Positions 45,316 to 51,869 of a stretch of 64,000 nt of DNA are shown in pieces. The stretch's first letter is position 1, and each line of letters starts with the position of its first letter. Origin of the DNA: VRUE01 sp035605695 (GTDB lineage Bacteria > Actinomycetota > Thermoleophilia > Solirubrobacterales > 70-9); contig DATNGZ010000041.1 in the NCBI GenBank assembly GCA_035605695.1, positions 47,322 through 111,321 on the forward strand. The letters are read 5' to 3'. The notes under the pieces are model-generated. The model searched no databases, had not been told where the DNA came from, and saw only the letters and a program-made list of their open reading frames with translations. The position numbers and the translations under genes are program-made.

Positions 45316-46064
45316 CTGCGGCAACCGATGTCCAGCGACTGGCGGAGCTGATCCGTCAGTCGCGCGGTACCGTCGCGCTGACCGGCGCGGGGATCTCGGT
45401 GCCCTCCGGGATCCCCGACTTCCGCACCCCCGAGACCGGTCTGTGGGCGAACGTCGATCCAATGGAGGTCGCCCACATCGACGTCTTCGAGCGCGATCCG
45501 GCGCGCTTTTGGTCTTACTACCGGCCGCGCTTTCAGTCGCTTGGCGATAAGCAGCCCAACCCGGCCCACGAGGCGCTTGCCGAGCTGGAGCGGCGCGGCC
45601 TGCTGGAGGGCGTGATCACGCAGAACATCGATTGCCTACACCGCAAGGCGGGCTCTGGGACCGTCGTTGAGGTGCACGGCACGATTGAGACTTTGTCCTG
45701 CCGAGATTGCGCCGCCTCTTATGCAATTGACGAGGTCGAGCGGCTCTTCGACGCCGATGGCGTTGCCATCTGTGCGACCTGTGCGGGCCCGGTCAAGCCC
45801 AACGTCGTCCTCTTCGGCGAGATGCTGCCCGTGACCGCGATGGCGCGTGCGCAAGAATTGGCCGAGCGGGCCGAGCTGATGCTCTGTATCGGCTCTTCGC
45901 TGGCCGTCTACCCGGTTGCCGGCCTGCCCCAACTCACGCTCGAAAACGGCGGCCGGCTCGCGATCGTCACTAAGGGGCCGACGCCCTATGACGCCGACTC
46001 GACCCTGAAGCTCGATGGGGAGGTCGAGGCCGAGCTGGCGGCCGTCTTGGCGGCACTCGCCTAG
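45300..46064 (+). CDS. NAD-dependent protein deacylase, sirtuin (CobB/Sir2) family
   Basis: A 254-residue protein from GTG 45300, overlapping the previous stop by 16 bp. NAD-binding motif GAGISVPSGIPDFR, catalytic TQNIDCLHRKAG then VEVHGTIETLSC (catalytic His), zinc site CRDCAASY ... CATCAGPVKPNVVLFGE with four Cys, and IGSSLAVYPVAGLPQL. It removes acyl groups from lysines using NAD. Being coupled to a beta-oxidation gene suggests control of acyl-CoA enzymes by acylation, a link known for sirtuins in other bacteria; here it is inference. Confidence 0.92.
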   Translation: MERQVAAATDVQRLAELIRQSRGTVALTGAGISVPSGIPDFRTPETGLWANVDPMEVAHIDVFERDPARFWSYYRPRFQSLGDKQPNPAHEALAELERRGLLEGVITQNIDCLHRKAGSGTVVEVHGTIETLSCRDCAASYAIDEVERLFDADGVAICATCAGPVKPNVVLFGEMLPVTAMARAQELAERAELMLCIGSSLAVYPVAGLPQLTLENGGRLAIVTKGPTPYDADSTLKLDGEVEAELAAVLAALA

Positions 46065-46411
46065 CGGACCGAGAAGGGCCCGCCGGGCTTGCCGGTCGTC
46101 GGCACACCCGCCTCGTGGCAGGCCGCGACCACCGTTTCCGAGCGGGGACTGTCGAAGCGCGCCGAGTGGGCGCAGATCGCTTCCGCTTCCGCCCCGCAGC
46201 CGTGCACCGGTTCGCCGCCGGTGCGACCGGCCACCACCGTGTATATGCAGCCGGCGGCGGGCCCGGGACGGCTGTCGCTTTGCGTCGCCAGGACCAGGCC
46301 AAGCATGGCCACGAGCGTGATCGCTAGCCCAGCGATCAGCACATTGCGCTCGCGCTTGGTCAGCCGCCGCAGGGGTGTATTTACCCGCTGAAAATGTCCT
46401 TCGAGGGGCAT
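46061..46411 (-). CDS. Single-pass membrane protein of unknown function
   Basis: A 116-residue protein with one transmembrane helix (about residues 24-42, NVLIAGLAITLVAMLGLVLA) following a basic N-terminus (RRLTKRERNV), so the C-terminal part is probably outside. Four cysteines occur in the extracytoplasmic part (GCIYTVV; HGCGAEAEAIC; ACHEAGV), possibly two disulfides. Its stop overlaps that of the sirtuin gene (convergent, 4 bp). No family recognised. Confidence 0.65.
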   Translation of the reverse strand: MPLEGHFQRVNTPLRRLTKRERNVLIAGLAITLVAMLGLVLATQSDSRPGPAAGCIYTVVAGRTGGEPVHGCGAEAEAICAHSARFDSPRSETVVAACHEAGVPTTGKPGGPFSVR

Positions 46412-46606
46412 GCGGAGCAGGCTACCGCCTCATTCGGGGTCGGGTTACGACATTGGGGCGAACGTTTCGCCTCGATCTTTAGACAGCGGTACGAGGTGAC
46501 TGTTAGCCGGTCCCGGCAGGGTTATGCCATTGCCACTGGGCGAGTCGATGCCGGGGTTTGTCTGTAGGTGCGGCGTGGCCCTCGAGAGGAAAGGAACATC
46601 GAACAA

Positions 46607-47950
46607 ATGGAATGGTTGGATACCGGCAATAACGCCTGGCAGCTGACCGCCGCAAGCCTGGTCGGCCTGATGAGCATCCCGGGACTGGTCGTGCTCTACG
46701 GCGGCGTAATGCAGAAGCGCTGGTCGGTGAACTCGATGATGATGGCGTTTGTCGCCTTCGCGATCGTGCTCATCCTCTGGGTTCTGTTCGCCTTCAAAAT
46801 GGCCTTCGGGGTGCCGATGCACGCCATCTCCGACAGCGGCTTCTTCGGCAATTTCTGGGGTAAGCCAGGCTCGATTTTGAGCAGCTCCAGCCTCCTGGAA
46901 CAGGCGCACATCCCCGAGTACGCCGAATTGGAATTCTCCTTCCCGGAGTCGACGCTGGCCTACTTCCAGATCGTCTTCGCCGGAATCACCCCGATCCTGA
47001 TGCTCGGTTCGGTGCTCGGTCGGATCAACTTCAAAGCGTGGATACCGTTCGTCGCGCTCTGGACGGTGTTCGTCTACACGATCAACGCCTTCCTGATCTG
47101 GGGCGGCGGCTACTTCGCCCAGCAGGGCGCCGTCGACTTCTCCGGTGGTTACGTGATTCACCTCGCGGCGGGAGTCTCCGGATTCATCGCGGCGTGGGTG
47201 ATCGGCCCGCGCCTGCAGCGTGACCGCGAGGTCGACGCACCGAACAACCTGGCAATGGTCGCCGTTGGTGCCGGCCTGCTCTGGATGGGCTGGAACGGCT
47301 TCAACGGTGGTGACTGGTATGAAGCCAGCGGCATCGCATCGGCGGCGGTTCTCAACACGAACCTCTGCACCGCTGTTGCCTTCCTCGTCTGGGTCGCCTT
47401 CGACTACCTGACCGGCCGCAAGCCGAGCTTGATCGGCAGCGTCAACGGGATGATCGTCGGCCTTGTCGCGATCACGCCGGGAGCCGGTTTCGTCAACGGC
47501 TGGGGCGCGATCATCATCGGCGTAGTCGCCTCGACCCTTGTCTACTTCGCGCTCAATTACTTGAGCCGGGTGAAACCGTTCCGCAACGTAGACGACACCC
47601 TCGGCGTCGTCTACACCCACGGCTTCGCCGGGGTCGCCGGTGGCCTTTTGGTCGGGATCTTCGCCAACAGCGCGATGGCGGAAACCGTCCTCGCCGGCAC
47701 GATCTCCGGCGGTGGCCTGGAGCTGTTCAAGTGGCAGGCGCTGACCGCGCTCTGGGTGATCGTGTTCAGCGCAATCGGCACCTTCATCCTGCTCAAGCTG
47801 GTCGGCCTCTTCGTGCCGCTGCGGATGAGCGAGGCGGAAATGGAGGAAGGCGATATCGCCGTCCACGGCCACGAGGTCTACCCATCGGATGTTCCTTCAC
47901 TTGGCTACCCGGCTGGAGTCCCCCAGTCGGCGCCAGGAGGAGCTGCCTAG
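46607..47950 (+). CDS. amt: Ammonium transporter Amt (no signal peptide)
   Basis: About 447 residues from the ATG at 46607, chosen for GAGGAAAGGA upstream. Eleven or so hydrophobic helices; family blocks: GLVVLYGGVMQKRWSVNSMM, the VIHLAAGVSGFIAAWVIGPR twin-His helix (His in GGYVIHLAAG), WNGFNGGDWYE, NTNLCTAVAFLVWVAFD, VGLVAITPGAGFVNGWGAI and HGFAGVAGGLLVGIFAN with the second His. It conducts ammonium/ammonia across the membrane. A 6+3+6 palindrome (46457-46471, GGCGAA-CGT-TTCGCC) lies about 135 bp upstream and may be a control site. No PII gene is adjacent to this copy, unlike the copy at 55618. Confidence 0.92.
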   Translation: MEWLDTGNNAWQLTAASLVGLMSIPGLVVLYGGVMQKRWSVNSMMMAFVAFAIVLILWVLFAFKMAFGVPMHAISDSGFFGNFWGKPGSILSSSSLLEQAHIPEYAELEFSFPESTLAYFQIVFAGITPILMLGSVLGRINFKAWIPFVALWTVFVYTINAFLIWGGGYFAQQGAVDFSGGYVIHLAAGVSGFIAAWVIGPRLQRDREVDAPNNLAMVAVGAGLLWMGWNGFNGGDWYEASGIASAAVLNTNLCTAVAFLVWVAFDYLTGRKPSLIGSVNGMIVGLVAITPGAGFVNGWGAIIIGVVASTLVYFALNYLSRVKPFRNVDDTLGVVYTHGFAGVAGGLLVGIFANSAMAETVLAGTISGGGLELFKWQALTALWVIVFSAIGTFILLKLVGLFVPLRMSEAEMEEGDIAVHGHEVYPSDVPSLGYPAGVPQSAPGGAA

Positions 47951-48013
47951 GCCCGGGCAGCACCAGGCCGGATCCCGACCCCCTGGGTTACCGGCAACAC
48001 GACAGTCAGACGG

Positions 48014-48044
48014 AACCGCCCCCGCCCTCTCCTCGGGGGCGGTT
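48014..48044 (+). terminator. Hairpin terminator after amt (46607)
   Basis: 11-bp stem AACCGCCCCCG (48014-48024) with complement at 48034-48044, loop 9 nt, followed by TCCGTTGGG; about 65 bp after the amt stop and before the convergent LysR gene. Confidence 0.65.
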
Positions 48045-48074
48045 TCCGTTGGGCCTCGTAAAAGCGCGGACCGA

Positions 48075-48992
48075 TCAGCCTGCGCCCTGATGCTGGGCGC
48101 GCGAGGCCTCGCGCAGGACGCCGAGCATGGTCGCCACGGCAGGCGTCACCGCGGCACCTCGCGGGGTCGCGGCGAAGACCTTGCGTACCGGGCTCTGCGG
48201 ATGCAGGGCGCGGACGCGGATGTCGGGCCGGAGGCCGGAGAGGGCGAGCTGCGGGATCAGCGCCACGCCGACCCCGGCGGCGACCAGGCCCTGAACCGTC
48301 TGGTAGTCGTCGCTCTCGAAGGAGACGCTGGGCTCGAAGCCGGCGGCGTGGCATGAGCGCACCACGTGCCGGGCGCAGGGGCTTGAGGACGACGTCTGCA
48401 CCCACGACTCCTCACGCAGGTCGGCGAGGCTGAGCTGCTTGCGCTTGGCCAGCGGGTGATCGGCTCGCAGCGCCAGATGCAGCGGATCGTCGAGCAGCTC
48501 GAAGCGCTTCATCCCGGCGCCCAGCCGCTCGCCGACGCCCTCGAACTCGAACAGCAGCACGAGGTCGAACTCGCCGGCGCGCAGCCGCGGCGCGATCTCC
48601 TCCGGCTCGCCCTCGGCGAGGGTGACGTCGACGCCGGGGTGCGAGGCGCGGAAGCCGGCGATTGCCTGCGGCATTAGCGTTGCGCCGGCGGTCGGGAAGG
48701 AGGCCGTCCGCAAACGCCCGCCGCGGCCCGCCGAGATCGCCTCGATCTCGGCCTCGGCCGTCTCCATGCTGGCCAGGATCCCGCCCGCGTGCCGGGCCAG
48801 GGCTGCCCCCGCGGCAGTGGGCCGGACGCCGCCGCGGTTGCGCTCGATCAGCGAGGCGCCGACTTCGCTCTCCAGCGTGGCGATCGCCTGCGACACGGCC
48901 GATTGAGAGTATGAGAGGGCGTCGGCAGCGGCCGAAAAAGAGCCGTGTCCGACCACCTCGCGGAAGACGCTGAGCCGCGATGCATTGAGCAT
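48075..48992 (-). CDS. LysR-family transcriptional regulator
   Basis: About 305 residues from ATG 48992. N-terminal HTH: LSVFREVVGHGSFSAAADAL then SYSQSAVSQAIATLESEVGA-type recognition helix and LIERNRGGVRPTAAGAAL. The C-terminal PBP-like domain follows (RLRTASFPTAGATLMPQAIA; GEFDLVLLFEFE; LIPQLALSG). Divergent from the universal-stress gene. A 15-bp palindrome spans its own start codon, so it probably represses itself and controls the divergent gene; the inducer is unknown. Confidence 0.92.
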   Translation of the reverse strand: MLNASRLSVFREVVGHGSFSAAADALSYSQSAVSQAIATLESEVGASLIERNRGGVRPTAAGAALARHAGGILASMETAEAEIEAISAGRGGRLRTASFPTAGATLMPQAIAGFRASHPGVDVTLAEGEPEEIAPRLRAGEFDLVLLFEFEGVGERLGAGMKRFELLDDPLHLALRADHPLAKRKQLSLADLREESWVQTSSSSPCARHVVRSCHAAGFEPSVSFESDDYQTVQGLVAAGVGVALIPQLALSGLRPDIRVRALHPQSPVRKVFAATPRGAAVTPAVATMLGVLREASRAQHQGAG

Positions 48993-49023
48993 AAGCAAAG
49001 CTTATCTTGCTTATTGGTAATAA
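48991..49023. promoter_or_regulatory. Two palindromes at the lysR/usp divergent promoter
   Basis: ATAAGCAAAGCTTAT (48991-49005, 6+3+6, overlapping the LysR start codon) and TTATTGGTAATAA (49011-49023, 5+3+5). Centres 19 bp apart, about two helical turns: the pattern of paired LysR sites. The T-N11-A form is met by the first. Confidence 0.6.
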
Positions 49024-49097
49024 CAGTTGTGCTAATGCTGATCTGCTGCGACCATCGGCGCTGAACTTCGCAACCGACTCGATCAAGGAGGTGCCTC

Positions 49098-49775
49098 ATG
49101 GCCCTGAAGATCATCGTTTCCTACGACGACACCGACAATGACCGCGACGCTCTTGCCCTCGGCCGACTGCTCGCCTACTCCGGCGCTGAGCTCTCGCTCG
49201 CCTACGTCCGCCACTCCCAGGGCGGGGCGTTGGAAGAGAAAGAGGCGGAGGAGCTGCTGGCCCGCGGAGCCGCCTCGGTCGGGGCGCCGGACATGCCGCG
49301 CCACGTCGTCGTCAATGCCGGCACCAGCGTCGGCCTGACCGAATTGGCCGAACGCGAGAACGCGGACGTGATCGTCTTCGGCTCCGAGTACCGCACCGCT
49401 CCGGGAACGGTCAAGCCGGGGATCTCCGCCCACAAGCTGTTGCTCGGCGGCCCGGCGGCGATCGCCGTTGCGCCCGCCGATCTGCGCTCACGGCCCTCCG
49501 TTAGCGTTAACACCGTCGGCGTCATCGATGAAGGCGATGCTGCGGCGGCGGAGACCGGTCGCAGCCTCGCCACGGCACTTGGTGCCCAGGTCGGCGAGGC
49601 CGGCGGCGGCCCGGTCGATCTACTCGTGGTCGGATCGCGGCCCGAGTCACCGACCGGCAAGGTCACTCTCAGCGCCGCCAGCGACTACGTGATTGAGACG
49701 GCGAGCCAGCCGGTGCTGGTGGTGCCGCGCGGAGTCGCGCTCAGCTTTGGCTCGACTCAGGCCCAGACGGCCTGA
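49098..49775 (+). CDS. Universal stress protein (UspA) family, two half-domains
   Basis: A 225-residue protein. The first half has the alpha/beta UspA pattern KIIVSYDDTDNDRDALALGR ... AGTSVGLTELAERENADVIV; a second shorter repeat begins near 130 (VSVNTVGVIDEGDAAAAETG) and ends GPVDLLVVGSRPESPTGKVT ... ASQPVLVVPRGV, where the GS...G-type ATP-binding loop of the second half is visible. It may bind ATP and act in stress survival. Divergent from LysR, sharing its promoter palindromes; GGAGG ahead of the ATG. Its 3' end overlaps the convergent gene at 49741 by 35 bp. Confidence 0.8.
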   Translation: MALKIIVSYDDTDNDRDALALGRLLAYSGAELSLAYVRHSQGGALEEKEAEELLARGAASVGAPDMPRHVVVNAGTSVGLTELAERENADVIVFGSEYRTAPGTVKPGISAHKLLLGGPAAIAVAPADLRSRPSVSVNTVGVIDEGDAAAAETGRSLATALGAQVGEAGGGPVDLLVVGSRPESPTGKVTLSAASDYVIETASQPVLVVPRGVALSFGSTQAQTA

Positions 49776-50205
49776 GCACCATGATCACGGCCGCGACCGC
49801 GGGGTCGCGGCCGTCGATCCGGGCCCGCGCCTCGGACCACTCGAGTGGGGCGGGGCTGCCGCCCGCTGCGATTGCGGCTACGGCTCCCTCGACCGAGTCA
49901 GCTTCAACCGCGACGACGGGGGCGAGCGGGGCGCTGATCTCCTCCGACTCGACCATCTGTCGGGTCACGTCCTCGGCCGAGCGCAAGGCGTTGGACCAGC
50001 CTTGACCGAACGCCAGGTCGGGGCCCTCGAGGGCCTTGCCCTCGAGGATCTTCAGTCTGCTCTCCCGCGGTTCCCACTCCTGTTCACCGAACTCGAAGAT
50101 CTGGCCGGCTATCCACCGCCTGAGGACCTGTCGCAGCTCGGCGTCCTCGAGATTGAAGACCCGGGCGTGGTGATGGGGCGAGCTGACCTCGACATGAAAG
50201 GGCAC
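49741..50205 (-). CDS. Conserved hypothetical protein of actinobacterial type
   Basis: A 154-residue protein starting MPFHVEVSSPHHHARVFNLE. Patterns such as RWIAGQIFEFGEQEWEPRES and ALEGPDLAFGQGWSNALRSA look evolutionarily constrained, and the antisense strand here is not otherwise coding. I recall similar unassigned actinobacterial proteins but cannot name a family. No signal peptide or membrane segment until the hydrophobic stretch near the C-terminus (VAAVIMVLRP). It converges on the usp gene with a 35-bp overlap and is divergent from the HAD gene with 24 bp between starts. Function unknown. Confidence 0.65.
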   Translation of the reverse strand: MPFHVEVSSPHHHARVFNLEDAELRQVLRRWIAGQIFEFGEQEWEPRESRLKILEGKALEGPDLAFGQGWSNALRSAEDVTRQMVESEEISAPLAPVVAVEADSVEGAVAAIAAGGSPAPLEWSEARARIDGRDPAVAAVIMVLRPSGPESSQS

Positions 50206-50229
50206 GCGACAACCATATGCTCAGAGGCG

Positions 50230-50895
50230 ATGGAGTTGCCCCTGCCTGCCGCCGTCGTTTTCGACAACGACGGCCTCCTCCTCGACACGGAGTCGGTTTG
50301 GACCCGGGCCGAGCAGGATCTCTTCGAACGGCGGGGGATCGAGTTCACACCGGCCGACAAGCGGGAGCTGGTCGGTACCTCGGCTGAGGTCGCCGGCGGG
50401 ATACTCGAGCGGCGCCTCGGCGAGCCGGGGCGGGCGGCCGAGCTGATCAACGAGCTCAACGAGCTGGTCGTCGCCGAGCTCGAGCACGGAGTGGAGGCGA
50501 TGGTCGGGGCGAGCGAGCTGCTGCACCAGCTGAAGCGTCGCGGCACCCCGATCGGCCTCGTCTCCAACTCGCCCCTGATCTTCGTTCAGCGCTCGCTGGA
50601 GATTGTCGGCTTCGCCGATCACTTCGACGTCGTGATCAGCGCCCACGAAGTGGCGGCGCCTAAGCCGGCGCCCGACCCCTACTTAGAGGCCTGTCGGCGT
50701 CTCGGTGTCGAGGCCGGTCCAGCGGTGGTCGCGCTGGAGGACTCCCCAACCGGCGTTGCCGCAGCCAGGGCGGCGGGGCTGACCGTGATCGGGGTTCCTT
50801 CGCTGGAGGGGATCGAGCTGGTTGAAGCTCATGAGATAGCCGAGTCGCTGCTCGACGGGGTCGTCGCACGACATTTGGTTCTTGGCGCGGACTGA
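50230..50895 (+). CDS. HAD-superfamily hydrolase, phosphoglucomutase/phosphatase-like
   Basis: About 221 residues from ATG 50230 (MELPLPAAVVFDNDGLLLDT). Motif I is FDNDGLLLDTE (nucleophile Asp and general acid Asp), the cap domain is helical (about 20-90), motif II is LVSNSP, motif III is the Lys in AAPKPAPDPYLEA, and motif IV is VALEDSPTGVAAARAAG. This is the subclass IA pattern of beta-phosphoglucomutase and related sugar phosphatases. A longer frame opens at 49693 but the extra sequence is the antisense of the 49741 gene. Its stop codon is part of the mirror-image inverted repeat at 50891. Confidence 0.88.
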   Translation: MELPLPAAVVFDNDGLLLDTESVWTRAEQDLFERRGIEFTPADKRELVGTSAEVAGGILERRLGEPGRAAELINELNELVVAELEHGVEAMVGASELLHQLKRRGTPIGLVSNSPLIFVQRSLEIVGFADHFDVVISAHEVAAPKPAPDPYLEACRRLGVEAGPAVVALEDSPTGVAAARAAGLTVIGVPSLEGIELVEAHEIAESLLDGVVARHLVLGAD

Positions 50896-50982
50896 GTCGG
50901 GGCACCCTTGCCCGGACAAATGCCGGTCTAATGAGACCGGCATTTTGAGTATCCGCCCCGTTCGAGGGTGCCCCGACTCAGT
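50891..50982. repeat. Mirror-image 3' ends: nested perfect inverted repeats between convergent genes
   Basis: Outer arms of 18 bp (50891-50908 ACTGAGTCGGGGCACCCT, and its complement 50965-50982) each contain the stop codon of one of the two convergent genes. Inside is a second perfect 12-bp stem (50918-50929 with 50934-50945, AAATGCCGGTCT) with a 4-nt loop AATG. Likely a two-way terminator, unusually long and exact. Confidence 0.8.
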
Positions 50983-51847
50983 TCTCCAGGACTCGGCGGC
51001 GACGGAGGACGCGCTCGCAGAGGGCTTGGGTGTCACGGACCTGCTGAAGCTGCTTTGCGCTGAGGTCACCTTGCAAGGCCGCGTTGGCGAGGTCGCCGAC
51101 ATCGTGCCGACGAGCCTCCAGCGTCGCCATGTCGTCGTCGTGGCCCGGGTCCGAAAGTGCGCCGCGCAACTCGGCCAGCAACGACTCGAAGCCCACGCGG
51201 AGTTGCAGCGCGGCCTCGCGGTTGCGGCCGGCATCTAGGTCGGCCTTTGCGCGCAGGAGCAGCGTCTCGCAGACATCTAGGCGCTCGCGGCCGCCGAGAA
51301 CTGCGGCCAGCCGCTCTTGCGGGCGCAGCTCTTCGGCTCGCTGCTGGCGCCGGCTGGCGGGGCCGGCCTCGGTGTCTACTTCGCGCGCGGCGCTGAATTC
51401 GCCATCGGCGACTTGCTCACCGCTGCCGTAGCCGAGCCTGACGGCAACCGCCAGCCGTGGGGTCAGCGCCTGAACGTGGGAATCGCCACTGGCGACCGCG
51501 TGGGCGTGGAGGGCCCGGTTGAGCAGGCCGATGCCCTCGGCGACGAGCTCGTCGACCGCGTCCTCGTCGGCGCTCGCCTGCTCCAGCCAGCTGGCCGCGT
51601 CCCCCTCTGTGGCGAACGGCTCGGAGGCGCGGACTGTCGTCGCCCGGCTCAGCGGCAAGCTTGCAGGCAGCCCCCCTGCCTCGACCTCGCGCGATCGCCG
51701 TCGCCGTCGCCTTGGCGGCGACGGGGCGCCGAGTGTTTCGAGTACGAGCACCCGCTCGAACTCGCCGTCGCGGACCACGTAGCGACCGTCCGCGACAGCA
51801 AGCGTGCCGGCGAACTCGAACTGGGCGAATCCGAAGAGGCGGGTCAA
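50978..51847 (-). CDS. Hypothetical actinobacterial protein with helical C-terminal domain
   Basis: About 289 residues from a TTG at 51847 (LTRLFGFAQFEFAGTLAVAD); an upstream in-frame codon would overlap the murein hydrolase gene by 50 bp, so the TTG is preferred although no good ribosome binding site is seen. N-terminal ~60 residues read as beta (AVADGRYVVRDGEFERVLVL) with a basic RRRRRRSRE linker after it. The rest is helical and contains a conserved-looking RLAVAVRLGYGSGEQVADGE block. No membrane segment. Function unknown. Confidence 0.65.
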   Translation of the reverse strand: MTRLFGFAQFEFAGTLAVADGRYVVRDGEFERVLVLETLGAPSPPRRRRRRSREVEAGGLPASLPLSRATTVRASEPFATEGDAASWLEQASADEDAVDELVAEGIGLLNRALHAHAVASGDSHVQALTPRLAVAVRLGYGSGEQVADGEFSAAREVDTEAGPASRRQQRAEELRPQERLAAVLGGRERLDVCETLLLRAKADLDAGRNREAALQLRVGFESLLAELRGALSDPGHDDDMATLEARRHDVGDLANAALQGDLSAKQLQQVRDTQALCERVLRRRRVLEN

Positions 51848-51869
51848 CGACCCAATTCTGATTGAAAGA

